From: Solirubrobacterales bacterium
GTDB lineage: Bacteria; Actinomycetota; Thermoleophilia; Solirubrobacterales; Solirubrobacteraceae
Direction of reading: 5' to 3'
DNA: 64,000 nt
Assembly (NCBI GenBank): GCA_947474595.1
Contig: CANJIV010000007.1
Span: forward strand, 54,961-118,960
Below the pieces are notes generated by a model. The model had not been told where the DNA came from. It was given only the letters and a program-made list of their open reading frames with translations, and made no database searches. Shown in pieces: positions 46,358 to 56,008 of this stretch; the first letter of the stretch is position 1; every line of letters begins with the position of its first letter. The position numbers and the translations under genes were made by a program.

Positions 46358-48034
46358 GTGGCCAATCAGCCTGAGAGCCCCAGAGACCCACGCCTACACG
46401 CTCCCAACCAGCCTCCCCCGCTGCAGGGGCTCAACACATTTGAAACCGACCTAGCCCTCTGCGAGGCCCTAGAACGCGAGGGCGGGGGCTGGGCGCGCGA
46501 TCGACTCAGCGAACTTGGCGCGATCTGCGCCGACCCCGAATGGATCGAGAGGGGCGTTGCGGCCAACCAAAACCCACCCTTACTTAAAACCTTTAACCGC
46601 TTTGGCGACCGCATCGACGAGGTCTCTTTTCACCCTGCATGGCATGAGTTACTAGCGCTCGGCGTCCACCATGGGCTTCACGCCCTCCCATGGCAGGACC
46701 CCCGACCCGGGGCCCACGTCGCCCGCGCAGCTCTCTTTATCCAGCTAGCTCAGATCGAGGCTGGCGTCGGCTGCCCACTGTCGATGACCTACTCAGCCCT
46801 CCCCACGCTGCGCGCCCAACCCGAGCTCGCCGCCGTATGGGAGCCGCGCCTGCTCTCCTCGCAGTACGAGCCCGGGCTCGATCTAGCAAATACCAAGACA
46901 AGCGCCCTAGCCGGAATGGCGATGACCGAGAAACAGGGCGGCTCAGACGTACGCGCCAACTTAACGACCGCACGCCCGTTGATCGGCGAGGGCCTCTTGG
47001 GTGGTGGTGGTGAGTACCTCCTCGACGGACACAAGTGGTTCTGCTCTGCACCGATGTGCGACATCTTTCTTGTATTAGCTCAAGCCCCCGGTGGGCTGAC
47101 CTGCTTCTTGGTTGCACGCGTACTGCCTGACGGCACACGCAACCCCTTTCACCTCCAGCGCCTCAAAGACAAGCTCGGCAACCGCTCTAACGCCTCGGCT
47201 GAGATCGAGTTCATCCAAACCTGGGCCCAGATCGTCGGCGAGGAGGGCCGCGGAGTTGCGACGATCATCGAAATGGTTGGCCACACACGCTTGGACTGCG
47301 TGATCGGAGCCAGCGCAGCGATGCGCCAAGGAGTGGCTCAAGCCACTTGGCATGCTGCCCACCGAGCCGCCTTTGGCTCGGCCCTAATCGACCAACCGCT
47401 GATGACCAACGTGCTCGCTGACCTATGTATTGAATCCGAAGCCGCAACCGCTACAGCGATGCGCCTAGCGCGCGCCTACGACGAGGCCTCAGATAGCCCC
47501 CAGGAGGCCGACTTCAAGCGCGTGGCGACTGCGGTTGGGAAGTATTGGACCTGCAAGCGCGCCCCAGGCCATGCGGCCGAGGCGCTCGAATGCCTTGGCG
47601 GCAACGGCTTTGTAGAGGAGTCGGTGATGGCGAGAGTATTTCGCGAGAGTCCTTTGGGGTCGATCTGGGAAGGCTCGGGCAACGTCCAGTGCCTCGACGT
47701 CTTACGCGCGCTTTCGCGTACTCCCGAAACGGTCGACGCCTTTCTTGAAGAGGTCGGCCTGGGCGCCGGGGCCGACGCTCGCCTCGACGCGTCGATCGCT
47801 GACCTCAAGGATCAGCTCTCAGAACTCGAAAATGCCCAAACGCGCTCACGGCGGATCGTCGAGCAGATGGCAAAAACGCTTCAAGGATCGCTCTTGGTGC
47901 GCTATGGCGATGCGGACGTGGCCGACGCTTTCTGCGCCTCGCGCCTAGGCGCAGACGGCGGGCTGGCCTACGGAACCCTGCCTCCAACAATCAATGCCAA
48001 GGCGATTGTTGAGCGTCACCTACCGAAGGCTTGA
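46358..48034 (+). CDS. AidB-like acyl-CoA dehydrogenase
   Basis: The 558-residue flavoprotein has the AidB-type long N-terminus (PPPLQGLNTFETDLALCEALEREGG), CPLSMTYSALPTLRAQPELAAVWEPRLLSSQY, the acyl-CoA-dehydrogenase signature MTEKQGGSDVRANLT and MVGHTRLDCVIGASAAMRQG. AidB binds DNA and FAD and limits alkylation damage in E. coli; its dehydrogenase role is uncertain. The start is GTG at 46358. A 220-bp divergent region separates it from the idh gene. Confidence 0.88.
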   Translation: MANQPESPRDPRLHAPNQPPPLQGLNTFETDLALCEALEREGGGWARDRLSELGAICADPEWIERGVAANQNPPLLKTFNRFGDRIDEVSFHPAWHELLALGVHHGLHALPWQDPRPGAHVARAALFIQLAQIEAGVGCPLSMTYSALPTLRAQPELAAVWEPRLLSSQYEPGLDLANTKTSALAGMAMTEKQGGSDVRANLTTARPLIGEGLLGGGGEYLLDGHKWFCSAPMCDIFLVLAQAPGGLTCFLVARVLPDGTRNPFHLQRLKDKLGNRSNASAEIEFIQTWAQIVGEEGRGVATIIEMVGHTRLDCVIGASAAMRQGVAQATWHAAHRAAFGSALIDQPLMTNVLADLCIESEAATATAMRLARAYDEASDSPQEADFKRVATAVGKYWTCKRAPGHAAEALECLGGNGFVEESVMARVFRESPLGSIWEGSGNVQCLDVLRALSRTPETVDAFLEEVGLGAGADARLDASIADLKDQLSELENAQTRSRRIVEQMAKTLQGSLLVRYGDADVADAFCASRLGADGGLAYGTLPPTINAKAIVERHLPKA

Positions 48035-48091
48035 TTGACGTCGTAGCCGACCGCTGCTGATCAAATCCCCTTGCTGTGCGACGATTGACCG

Positions 48092-49276
48092 ATGTTCGGT
48101 GGCTCTGGCTCAATCAAGCTCTTTCGGATCTTCGGGATCCGCATCGGTGTGGACGCCTCATGGTTCCTGGTCCTCTTCATCTTCATCTTCCTGTTGTCGG
48201 GAACCTTCAAGGAGGTTCTAGACGCCTCCGATACCGTCGCCTACGCGACCGCAGTAGGAAGCGTTCTGCTCTTCTTCGTCTCACTCATCTTGCACGAGAT
48301 GGGCCACGCTCTAGCTGCCAAGCACAGCGGGATAGGCATCGAAGGCATCGACTTGTGGTTCTTTGGCGGCGTCGCAAAGATGTCGCGTGACACCAGATCG
48401 CCGCGCGAGGAGCTCAAAGTCTCACTCGCAGGCCCGCTAGTCACGCTGATCATCGTCGGCATCTGTGTGGGGCTAAGCCTGCTCTTGGGTGACGGGCGCG
48501 ATTTCTGGTCGGGCGCTACGCTCGACGGCAGCGGGGCAAGCATCTCGCCCGGCCTTCTGCTCGTCAGCTGGCTGGCTACGATCAACGCCTTCCTCTTCCT
48601 CTTCAACATGATTCCGGCCTACCCGTTAGACGGCGGTCGTGTCGCCCGCGCTATCGCATGGAAGATCACCGGCAGCCGCCTAAAGGCGACGAGGATCGCT
48701 GCTGGGATGGGTCAGGTCTTCGGCTACCTGTTGATCGGAATCGGGATCGCGCAAGCGCTGCTGACCAGCGACATCTTCAATGGGTTCTGGCTGATGCTGC
48801 TGGGCTGGTTCTTGCTCCAAGCCGCGCGCGGCGCCGTTGCCCAGACGAGGTTTGCCGAGAGTGTTGGGGGCGTCACTGTCGCCGACATCATGGATCACGA
48901 TCCCGTGGCTATCCCCTCAACGGTCACGCTGGCCGATGCGGTGGACTCATACTTCCTGCGCTATCGGTGGTCGTGGTTTCCCGTAATTGACCCTGACGGC
49001 CACTACCTCGGGATCGTGCGCCAAGAACGAGCCGAGGAGTGTGTAGAGGCTGGCGATGGTTCGCTGCGCGTCAGCGATGTCCTCGATGTCAGTGACTACG
49101 ACGGCCGCGTCGCTGACGATGCGCCGCTCGAAGATCTCCTCGGCGATCGCGCACTGCGCGAGATCGGCGCACTCTTTGCCGTCGATGTAGAGGGCGTTCT
49201 GCGCGGCGTCGTGACCTCTGATCAGGTACGGCGTGCGATCGCCTCCGCGGCAGCTTCTCCTGGCCCCGCGGCCTAA
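48092..49276 (+). CDS. Site-2 protease family (M50) with CBS domains
   Basis: The 394-residue intramembrane metalloprotease has HEMGHALAAKH (HExxH) in the second membrane segment, FNMIPAYPLDGGRVARAIAW (the LDG metal motif) and a C-terminal pair of CBS domains (about 255-390; ADIMDHDPVAIPSTVTLADAVD and VSDVLDVS). CBS domains bind adenosine ligands and may tune proteolysis. Such proteins cleave anti-sigma factors or signal peptides in the membrane; the substrate is unknown. Confidence 0.9.
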   Translation: MFGGSGSIKLFRIFGIRIGVDASWFLVLFIFIFLLSGTFKEVLDASDTVAYATAVGSVLLFFVSLILHEMGHALAAKHSGIGIEGIDLWFFGGVAKMSRDTRSPREELKVSLAGPLVTLIIVGICVGLSLLLGDGRDFWSGATLDGSGASISPGLLLVSWLATINAFLFLFNMIPAYPLDGGRVARAIAWKITGSRLKATRIAAGMGQVFGYLLIGIGIAQALLTSDIFNGFWLMLLGWFLLQAARGAVAQTRFAESVGGVTVADIMDHDPVAIPSTVTLADAVDSYFLRYRWSWFPVIDPDGHYLGIVRQERAEECVEAGDGSLRVSDVLDVSDYDGRVADDAPLEDLLGDRALREIGALFAVDVEGVLRGVVTSDQVRRAIASAAASPGPAA

Positions 49277-49372
49277 CCACCACTGCTCTAAAGAACGCTC
49301 TGAGAGATCGCAAAACCCCCCGACTGCCGTACCCCATCAAAGACCGATCAGACGTCGGTCAGAATCAATCAA

Positions 49373-49378
49373 TAGGAT
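49373..49378 (+). promoter_or_regulatory. -10-like TAGGAT, 7 nt before sdhA ATG
   Basis: Supports the start at 49386 and a leaderless transcript for the sdhABE operon. Confidence 0.5.
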
Positions 49379-49385
49379 CACAATC

Positions 49386-51074
49386 ATGCCTGCACACGAC
49401 GTTCTGATAATCGGAGCTGGTCTCGCTGGACAGCGCGCCGCCCTTGCCGCCGCTGAAGAAGGCGCCACCGTTGCGATCATGAGCAAGGTCCACCCGGTGC
49501 GGTCGCACTCCAACGCCGCAGCTGGCGGGATCAACGCTGCTCTAAATCCTGAAGACTCTTGGGAGTCCCATGCCTTTGACACCGTCAAGGGCTCTGACTA
49601 CCTCGGCGACCAAGACGCGATCGAGATCATGTGTCGAGAGGCACCTGAGGAGATCCTCTGGCTCGAACACCGCGGCGTCACCTTCCACCGCAACGCGCAA
49701 GGCCGGCTCGGCACACGCGCCTTCGGTGGTGCCTCCGCAGCCCGCACCTACTACGTAGCCGACATCACCGGCCAGGCACTACTCCACGTTCTCTATGAAC
49801 AGCTGATGAAGTTCCATGAGCAGATCGATCGCTACGAGGAGTGGTTCACGACCCGCCTGCTCGTTGGTGAAGACGGCTCATGTATTGGTGCCATCGCCAG
49901 AGACATCCGCTCGGGCCAGATGGAGGTCTTCACCGCCAAGAACGTCATTCTCGCCACAGGCGGCGCCGGCCAAGCGTGGCAGCCGACGACCAACGCTCTG
50001 ATCTGTACGGGCGACGGAATCGCCCAAGCCTACGACATCGGTGCGCCCCTCATGGACATGGAGATGGTCCAGTACCACCCGACGACTCTTGCTGAAAACG
50101 GCTTCTTGATCACCGAAGGTGCCCGCGGCGAGGGTGCCCATCTCTACAACGCCCTCGGCGAACGCTTCATGGAGAAGTACGCGCCAAACAAGATGGAGCT
50201 TGCCTCCCGTGACGTCGTCTCGCGCGCCGAGCAAACCGAGATCAATGAGGGTCGTGGATTTCCCGGTGGAACGATCGCCCTCGACATCACGATGGTCCCC
50301 AAGAAGCGCATCCTTGAAGCGCTGCGCGAGATCGTCAACATCGGCCGCGACTTCGCTGGCGTCGACATCACCAAAGAGCCGATCATGATCCGCCCCGGCC
50401 AGCACTACATCATGGGCGGCGTCAAGACAGACATCGACGGTCAGACTCCCATCACGGGGCTTTACGCAGCAGGCGAATGCGCTTGCATCTCGGTCCACGG
50501 TGGCAACCGCCTGGGTGCCAACTCACTTCTAGACACGTTGATCTTTGGTCGCCGCTCCGGCGAGCACGCAGCCAAGCGGGCGGCTGGAATCGCAATGCCC
50601 GTAGTCGCCAGCGGCCAGATCTCCGAGGAGCAGTCATTCATCGACAACATCATCGCCCGCGAACGTAGCGGCCGCCGCGTATCTGAAATCAAGAACGAGC
50701 TCGGCGAGATGATGAATAAGGATGTTGCCGTCTACCGTGATGCGGCAGGCCTAGCCAACGCACACGAAGTGATTGGACGACTCAAGGAAGAGGCTAAGAC
50801 CTCTTACATTGACGACCGTGGAACCGTCTTTAACCAAGACGTACTCGGAGCGATCGAGCTCGACTACATGCTGACCTGTGCCGAGGCAACGGTGCTCTCG
50901 GCGATTGAGCGCAAGGAGTCACGCGGAGCACAGTTCCGCACCGACTTCCCGGCTCGCGACGATGCGCAATGGCTTAAGCACATCACCGTTTCTCGTAACG
51001 GCGGCCAGGAGCCCGAAGTCGACTACGCCCCCGTAACAATGACCCAGTGGGAGCCTGAGGAGAGGACTTACTAG
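49386..51074 (+). CDS. sdhA: Succinate dehydrogenase flavoprotein subunit
   Basis: SdhA oxidises succinate to fumarate and carries covalent FAD. The 562-residue protein shows HDVLIIGAGLAGQRAALAAAEEG, HPVRSHSNAAAGGINAAL (FAD-linked His), FHRNAQGRLGTRAFGG, VQYHPTTLAENGFLITEGARGEG, RPGQHYIMGGVKTDIDG and GLYAAGECA. The start is the methionine of MPAHDVL. A 3-nt gap precedes sdhB. The longer frame to 49233 would overlap the protease gene. Confidence 0.96.
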   Translation: MPAHDVLIIGAGLAGQRAALAAAEEGATVAIMSKVHPVRSHSNAAAGGINAALNPEDSWESHAFDTVKGSDYLGDQDAIEIMCREAPEEILWLEHRGVTFHRNAQGRLGTRAFGGASAARTYYVADITGQALLHVLYEQLMKFHEQIDRYEEWFTTRLLVGEDGSCIGAIARDIRSGQMEVFTAKNVILATGGAGQAWQPTTNALICTGDGIAQAYDIGAPLMDMEMVQYHPTTLAENGFLITEGARGEGAHLYNALGERFMEKYAPNKMELASRDVVSRAEQTEINEGRGFPGGTIALDITMVPKKRILEALREIVNIGRDFAGVDITKEPIMIRPGQHYIMGGVKTDIDGQTPITGLYAAGECACISVHGGNRLGANSLLDTLIFGRRSGEHAAKRAAGIAMPVVASGQISEEQSFIDNIIARERSGRRVSEIKNELGEMMNKDVAVYRDAAGLANAHEVIGRLKEEAKTSYIDDRGTVFNQDVLGAIELDYMLTCAEATVLSAIERKESRGAQFRTDFPARDDAQWLKHITVSRNGGQEPEVDYAPVTMTQWEPEERTY

Positions 51075-51076
51075 AG

Positions 51077-52162
51077 ATGCCTGAGTACACGCTAAAAATC
51101 CGCCGCTACTCACCCGAGACCGGAGACGCTGCCTACTGGGAAGAGTTCAAAGTAGACCTCGAAGGCCACCGTTCAGTCCTTGAAGGCATCCTCTCGGCTC
51201 GTGCCACGACCGACGGCTCAATCGGCATCCGCTGCTCCTGCCGCGCCGCAATCTGCGGTTCATGCGCAGTGCGCATCAATGGCAAGGCCGATCTAGCTTG
51301 CCACCACCACCTCGACCATGCGGCCGCAGAGTCCCCCGACGGCAACACGATCACCGTAGAGCCGATGGGCAATATGCCGATCATCAAAGACCTAATCGTC
51401 GATATGGACGCGGTGCACTGGAAGAAGATCCAGCGAGTCACGCCATGGCTGCTGCCAGAGGGACCAGAGCCCGAGCGTGAGTACATCGTCCCCCACGAGA
51501 ACATGGTCGACGTGACCCAGACGATGGCCTGCATCCAGTGTGGAGCTTGTGTCTCTGACTGTCTCTCGATGGAAGTGGACCCACTCTTCATCGGCCCAGC
51601 GGCCCTCGCTAAGGCTTACCGTTTTGTCGGCGATCCCCGTGACGGCCAGCAGTATGAGCGCCTCAAGGATCTTGCAGAGGATCCCCACGGAATCTATGAC
51701 TGCACGCACTGCTTTATGTGCATCGAAGCCTGCCCTAAGGGCGTCGCGCCGATGAGTCAGATCATGCGCCTACGCCGTGTGGCCGGCTCTGATCAGAAGA
51801 TCAACGACCGCAACAACGGCTATCGCCACGAGAAGGCCTTCGTCAAGAACATTGAGAAGTACGGCACCCTGCATGAGGCCAATCTGTTGCCCGACTCCTA
51901 TGGCGGCAAGTTCCACCCGCGTGCGATACCAGTCTTGGCAGGGTCGCTGCCGGCGATCGTTCCGGCCTTGCTGCGCGGAAAAGTCACCCCAGCCAAGGCG
52001 CTCCACCACCACAAGCTGCCCGACCAGAAGCAGATCCGCGCGATCTACGACACCGTCGAAGGGCGCGACTCGCGCAACGAGCTCAACCTGTACATCGAGG
52101 GCTACGAAGACGAACCAGTCCTGAAAGCCGCCGGCGAAGAAGAGAGAGGTCCACACTCATGA
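51077..52162 (+). CDS. sdhB: Succinate dehydrogenase iron-sulfur subunit, C-terminally extended
   Basis: The 361-residue protein has a [2Fe-2S] site C55-x4-C60-x2-C63-x11-C75 (CRAAICGSC...C) and two further clusters at CIQCGACVSDC and CTHCFMCIEACPKG. It is about 120 residues longer than classic SdhB, with a C-terminal region ending GEEERGPHS. The extension and the following HdrB-like subunit fit the SdhE-type (class E) succinate:quinone oxidoreductase, which lacks the usual heme-b anchors. The stop overlaps the next start by 4 nt. Confidence 0.93.
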   Translation: MPEYTLKIRRYSPETGDAAYWEEFKVDLEGHRSVLEGILSARATTDGSIGIRCSCRAAICGSCAVRINGKADLACHHHLDHAAAESPDGNTITVEPMGNMPIIKDLIVDMDAVHWKKIQRVTPWLLPEGPEPEREYIVPHENMVDVTQTMACIQCGACVSDCLSMEVDPLFIGPAALAKAYRFVGDPRDGQQYERLKDLAEDPHGIYDCTHCFMCIEACPKGVAPMSQIMRLRRVAGSDQKINDRNNGYRHEKAFVKNIEKYGTLHEANLLPDSYGGKFHPRAIPVLAGSLPAIVPALLRGKVTPAKALHHHKLPDQKQIRAIYDTVEGRDSRNELNLYIEGYEDEPVLKAAGEEERGPHS

Positions 52163-53061
52163 AAGTTGCCTACTGGCCGGGCTGTGTGAGCCGCGGTTTC
52201 ACTCCTGAACTACACGGCTCGATGGCTCAAATAGCACCGATGCTCGACATCGAGCTGGTCGAACTAGACCGCGCAAACTGCTGTGGTGCGGGCGTCATCG
52301 CTGAGCACAACATGGAGCTTGCCGACACGCTCAACGCGCGTACTTTCGCGCTCGCCCAGCAGACCGATACCGACTTGATGATGAACATCTGCTCGACCTG
52401 TCAAGGCTCCCAGAGCGAGTGCCAGGAGCGCCTAGATGCCAACACTCCCTACCGCGACTCAATCAACGAGACGCTCAAGGCAGAGACCGGCCTTGAGTAT
52501 GAGCGCGGCATCGTCAACAAGAACTTCCTCTGGGTTTTGGTCGAAGATATCGGCCTCGACGAACTGCGCTCGCGCGTCGTGCGTCCACTGACCAACCTCA
52601 AAGTTGGACCCTTCTACGGCTGCTACGTGGTTCGTCCGACCGACCGCTTGGGGATCGACGACGAGCACCCTCGCGACACCTACATGCAGCAGGTAATCGA
52701 GGCCCTTGGTGGCACGGTGATTGATTACGCCGGTGCCTACAAGTGCTGCGGCTTCCCGATCATCACGATGAATCAGAAGGCTTCATTGACGATGGCTGGC
52801 ACCCACCTCGGCGACGCAGTAGACGCACAGGCCGACTGCCTGGTCACGCCATGCCCACTCTGCCACCTAAACCTCGACCTCCAACAGCCAGTAGCTGAAA
52901 AGGTCGTCGGCCGCGAGCTCAAGATGCCGGTACTGCACCTGCCTCAGCTCGTAGGCCTAGCGTTCGGGCTTGAGCCCAAGGCGCTCGGGATGAATAAGCA
53001 TGTCGTGCGGCCAACCTCGGTGATCGACTGGACTCAGTCGGTCGTCGGATCCGCGGCCTAG
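52159..53061 (+). CDS. sdhE: HdrB-like SdhE subunit of succinate dehydrogenase
   Basis: The 300-residue protein has two CCG (Cys-rich) domains: C9, C41-C42, C78/C81 and C155, C196-C197, C232/C235 (PCPLC). This is the heterodisulfide reductase subunit B pattern found in class E succinate:quinone oxidoreductases of archaea and some bacteria. It probably replaces SdhC/SdhD as the membrane/quinone-facing module through an amphipathic region. The symbol follows the SQR nomenclature and is unrelated to the FAD-assembly factor SdhE. Its stop shares CTAG with the convergent asd stop. Confidence 0.9.
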   Translation: MKVAYWPGCVSRGFTPELHGSMAQIAPMLDIELVELDRANCCGAGVIAEHNMELADTLNARTFALAQQTDTDLMMNICSTCQGSQSECQERLDANTPYRDSINETLKAETGLEYERGIVNKNFLWVLVEDIGLDELRSRVVRPLTNLKVGPFYGCYVVRPTDRLGIDDEHPRDTYMQQVIEALGGTVIDYAGAYKCCGFPIITMNQKASLTMAGTHLGDAVDAQADCLVTPCPLCHLNLDLQQPVAEKVVGRELKMPVLHLPQLVGLAFGLEPKALGMNKHVVRPTSVIDWTQSVVGSAA

Positions 53062-54095
53062 ACCGACCGACCGACTAGCCCTCGTCCAACAGCGAGCTCG
53101 GCCAGCTGGACGGTGTTCAATGCCGCGCCTTTGAGTAGGTTGTCGCCGACCACGAAGAAATCTAAGGCGTGATCGTCGGCCAAGTCCACGCGCACCCGCC
53201 CGACCGCGGTCTCGTCGCGACCGGCCCATTCCAGCGGCGTCGGCGCCTCTTCAACGACAAGGTTAGGGAAGTCAGCGAGAGCGGCGTTAGCGCTTCCTAG
53301 ATCGACGGCTCTTTCGAAGGTCGCCTTCACCGCAACCGCGTGACCGACCATCACCGGCACACGAACGCATGTCGGGCTGACGCGCAGATCGGGCAGATCG
53401 AGGATCTTGCGCGACTCGTCTTGGAGCTTCATCTCCTCGTCGGTGTGGCCGTTGTCGCCAAGTTTGCCGAGCATCGGGACGACGTTAAATGCGAGCGTGT
53501 TGGCATGAACTTCTGAGCTAACTAGGCGCGCTGCACTGTGGCCATCAGCTACCAACAGATCAAGGCGCTCGCCTAGCACCGGCACCTGCGCAGCCAACTC
53601 ATCGATCCCACTGCGACCAGCCCCGCCAGCGGCCTGAAAGCTCGTACAGACCATCTCACGCAGGCCGAAGGCGTCATGTAAGGCCTTGGTTGGAAGCATT
53701 ACAACCATCGTTGTGCAGTTGGGGTTTGCCACGATCGATTTGACCGCACCGTCGATCGCCTCCGGGTTGACCTCAGCTACAACCAGCGGAACGTCGGGAT
53801 CCATGCGCCAGGCGGAGGAGTTGTCAACGACGACCGCTCCAGCTGCGGCAAATCGAGGGGCCCACTCGCGCGAGATCCCCCCACCAGCAGAGAAGAGTGC
53901 GAGATCGAATCCGGCGATCGTCTCATCGGTTAGTGGACGCACTTCACCCACCCCTTCGATAACCGTACCGGCCGAGCGGGCCGAAGCGAAGGCGACGATC
54001 TCGCTAGCAACAAAGCCGCGGCGCTCAAGCGTCGCGAGGATGATTCGACCAACAGCACCGGTGGCGCCGACAACCGCCACGCGCGGTGCGCTCAC
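53058..54095 (-). CDS. asd: Aspartate-semialdehyde dehydrogenase
   Basis: Asd reduces aspartyl phosphate to the semialdehyde in Lys, Met and Thr synthesis. The 345-residue protein shows VAVVGATGAVGRIILATLERRGF, IVANPNCTTMVVMLPTKALHD (active-site Cys) and AGRSGIDELAAQ. It overlaps lysC by 4 nt. Confidence 0.95.
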   Translation of the reverse strand: MSAPRVAVVGATGAVGRIILATLERRGFVASEIVAFASARSAGTVIEGVGEVRPLTDETIAGFDLALFSAGGGISREWAPRFAAAGAVVVDNSSAWRMDPDVPLVVAEVNPEAIDGAVKSIVANPNCTTMVVMLPTKALHDAFGLREMVCTSFQAAGGAGRSGIDELAAQVPVLGERLDLLVADGHSAARLVSSEVHANTLAFNVVPMLGKLGDNGHTDEEMKLQDESRKILDLPDLRVSPTCVRVPVMVGHAVAVKATFERAVDLGSANAALADFPNLVVEEAPTPLEWAGRDETAVGRVRVDLADDHALDFFVVGDNLLKGAALNTVQLAELAVGRGLVGRSV

Positions 54096-55360
54096 GCTGA
54101 GGCCTCGTCGCCAAACGGCCGCTCCTGGAGGGTTGCCCCCTCGCCCAAGGCAAAGGCGCTATGTAGAGCTCTCACGGCCGTTGGAACGTGCTCGCCACTG
54201 ATTACGCAGGAGATCTTGATCGGCGAGGTGACGATCATCTCGATATTGATCCCCTCGCCACCGAGAACCTCGAAGACCTTCGCCGCGACCCCCGGATGAG
54301 ACTTCATGCCGGCCCCTATCACTGAGACCTTGCCCATCTTCTCGTCAGTCACAACGTCGGTGATGCCGAGTTCGCCGATCAAGCCGTCGAGCGCACTCCG
54401 AGCGTCGACTAGATCCGAGCGCGGCACAGTAAATGACATATCTGCGCGATGGCCACCCGATATTGGCTCATTCTGAATAATCATGTCGACGTTGACGTTG
54501 GCCTCGGCGAGGGCAGTAAATATCCGCCCAGCGACACCAGGGTCATCGGGCACGCCCAGCAGCGTGAGGCGGGCCTCGTCGGTCGAATGAGTTACGGCTG
54601 TTATGAGTGGTTGTTCCATGGTCTCGCCTTCTCCGAGTACAACGGTACCGGGACCGTCCTCCAAGCTCGATCTACAGTGGATACGGACGTTATGGTTACG
54701 CGCGTATTCAACAGCGCGTAACTGCAGCACATTGGCGCCCGAGGCGGCCATCTCTAGCATCTCCTCGAAGGAGACAGTGGACAACTTGCGGGCGTCAGGA
54801 ACGATACGTGGATCGGCGCTAAAGACGCCAGCAACATCGGTGTAGATCTCACAGACCTCGGCATTGAGCGCAGCTGCGACAGCGACAGCGGTCGTGTCGG
54901 AGCCACCGCGCCCCAGCGTCGTGACATCTTGGTTGGTCGATACCCCTTGGAAACCAGCCACTAATACGATCGCCCCGCTGTCGAGTTCGCGCTGTATACG
55001 AGCAGCGTCAACGTCGACGATCCGAGCCTTGGTATGAGAGGTGTCAGTCAAGATGCCAGCCTGGGATCCGGTCAGTGAAACGGCATCATGGCCAAGGTCG
55101 CGGATTGCCATCGCACACAGCGCGCATGAGATCCTCTCGCCGGTCGATAGCAACATGTCCATCTCGCGCGGATCAGGCAGCGCAGAGACCTCGGCAGCCA
55201 TCGCGATCAGCTCATCAGTCGTTGAGCCACGGGCGCTCAAGACGGCGACAACCCGCTTGCCGGCCTCCTTGCGGGCGACAATTCGCTTGGCAGCTCGGAT
55301 CACTCGTTGCGCGTCGGCAACAGAGGTACCGCCGAACTTCATGACAATGGTTTCAGGCAC
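54092..55360 (-). CDS. lysC: Aspartate kinase
   Basis: LysC phosphorylates aspartate. The 422-residue protein shows VMKFGGTSVADAQRVIRAAKRI, ALCAMAIRDLG, VLVAGFQGVSTNQDVTTLGRGGSDTTAVA, then two ACT domains (LLGVPDDPGVAGRIFTALAEANVNVDMI; VSVIGAGMKSHPGVAAKVFEVLG) that confer feedback control. The GTG start has TACCCT 9 nt upstream. No lysine riboswitch is seen in the 21 bp before the recR stop. Confidence 0.96.
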   Translation of the reverse strand: MPETIVMKFGGTSVADAQRVIRAAKRIVARKEAGKRVVAVLSARGSTTDELIAMAAEVSALPDPREMDMLLSTGERISCALCAMAIRDLGHDAVSLTGSQAGILTDTSHTKARIVDVDAARIQRELDSGAIVLVAGFQGVSTNQDVTTLGRGGSDTTAVAVAAALNAEVCEIYTDVAGVFSADPRIVPDARKLSTVSFEEMLEMAASGANVLQLRAVEYARNHNVRIHCRSSLEDGPGTVVLGEGETMEQPLITAVTHSTDEARLTLLGVPDDPGVAGRIFTALAEANVNVDMIIQNEPISGGHRADMSFTVPRSDLVDARSALDGLIGELGITDVVTDEKMGKVSVIGAGMKSHPGVAAKVFEVLGGEGINIEMIVTSPIKISCVISGEHVPTAVRALHSAFALGEGATLQERPFGDEASA

Positions 55361-55369
55361 GGGTGATCA

Positions 55370-55375
55370 AGGGTA
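55370..55375 (-). promoter_or_regulatory. -10-like TACCCT, 9 nt before lysC GTG
   Basis: Fits the leaderless spacing, between recR and lysC. Confidence 0.4.
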
Positions 55376-55381
55376 GCGGCG

Positions 55382-55981
55382 TTAGAGCGTGCGGCGGCCT
55401 GTGAACGCCTTGCCTAGCGTCACCTCGTCGACATATTCGAGGTCAGCTCCGACCGGCAAGCCGCTCGCCAGCCTAGTTACTACGACGTTTGGTGAGCGCT
55501 CTCGCAGCTGATCAGCGATGTGCATTGCGGTCGCCTCGCCGGTCGTCGTGGGGTTGGTCGCTAGCACTACCTCTCCACCTCCGTTGGCGGCGACCCGTGC
55601 GTACAACTCGGCAATTCGTAGATCCTCGGGATCAACTCCGTCAATCGGAGATAGCGCGCCACCGAGCACGTGGTAGCGCCCACGAAACTCGTGTGTGCGC
55701 TCCACGGGAATCACATCACTTGGCTCTTCGACCACGCAGATGATCGTGTCGTCACGGCGCACGTCTTGGCAGATCTGGCAAAGAGGGCCGTCGGAGAGGT
55801 TGAAGCAGACCTCGCAGAGGCCGATACGAAGCTTCACCTCACGGATAGCGTCAGCGAGCGCATTAGCGTCCTCGCTAGTGGCCCTTAGAACATGGAAGGC
55901 AAGGCGCTGTGCGGTGCGCTGGCCAATCCCAGGGAGCTTGCCTAGCTCAGTGATCAGGCGTTGGACTGGCGGTGCGTACAT
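55382..55981 (-). CDS. recR: Recombination mediator RecR
   Basis: RecR acts with RecO in loading RecA at gaps. The 199-residue protein has LGKLPGIGQRTAQRLAFHVL (HhH), a zinc finger CEVCFNLSDGPLCQIC and a Toprim domain ICVVEEPSDVIPVERT...YHVLGGALSPIDGVDPEDLRI. It sits downstream of ybaB as in many bacteria. Confidence 0.95.
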   Translation of the reverse strand: MYAPPVQRLITELGKLPGIGQRTAQRLAFHVLRATSEDANALADAIREVKLRIGLCEVCFNLSDGPLCQICQDVRRDDTIICVVEEPSDVIPVERTHEFRGRYHVLGGALSPIDGVDPEDLRIAELYARVAANGGGEVVLATNPTTTGEATAMHIADQLRERSPNVVVTRLASGLPVGADLEYVDEVTLGKAFTGRRTL

Positions 55982-56008
55982 AGGAAGGAGTTCTAATCCC
56001 TTGGTCGG

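Noticed and set aside
49878..50498. 206-aa minus-strand ORF inside sdhA
   Set aside because: Shadow of the conserved FAD domain.
55361..55381. Lysine riboswitch upstream of lysC; T-box before glyS or metG
   Set aside because: The upstream gaps are too short or show no conserved leader elements, and the starts look leaderless.
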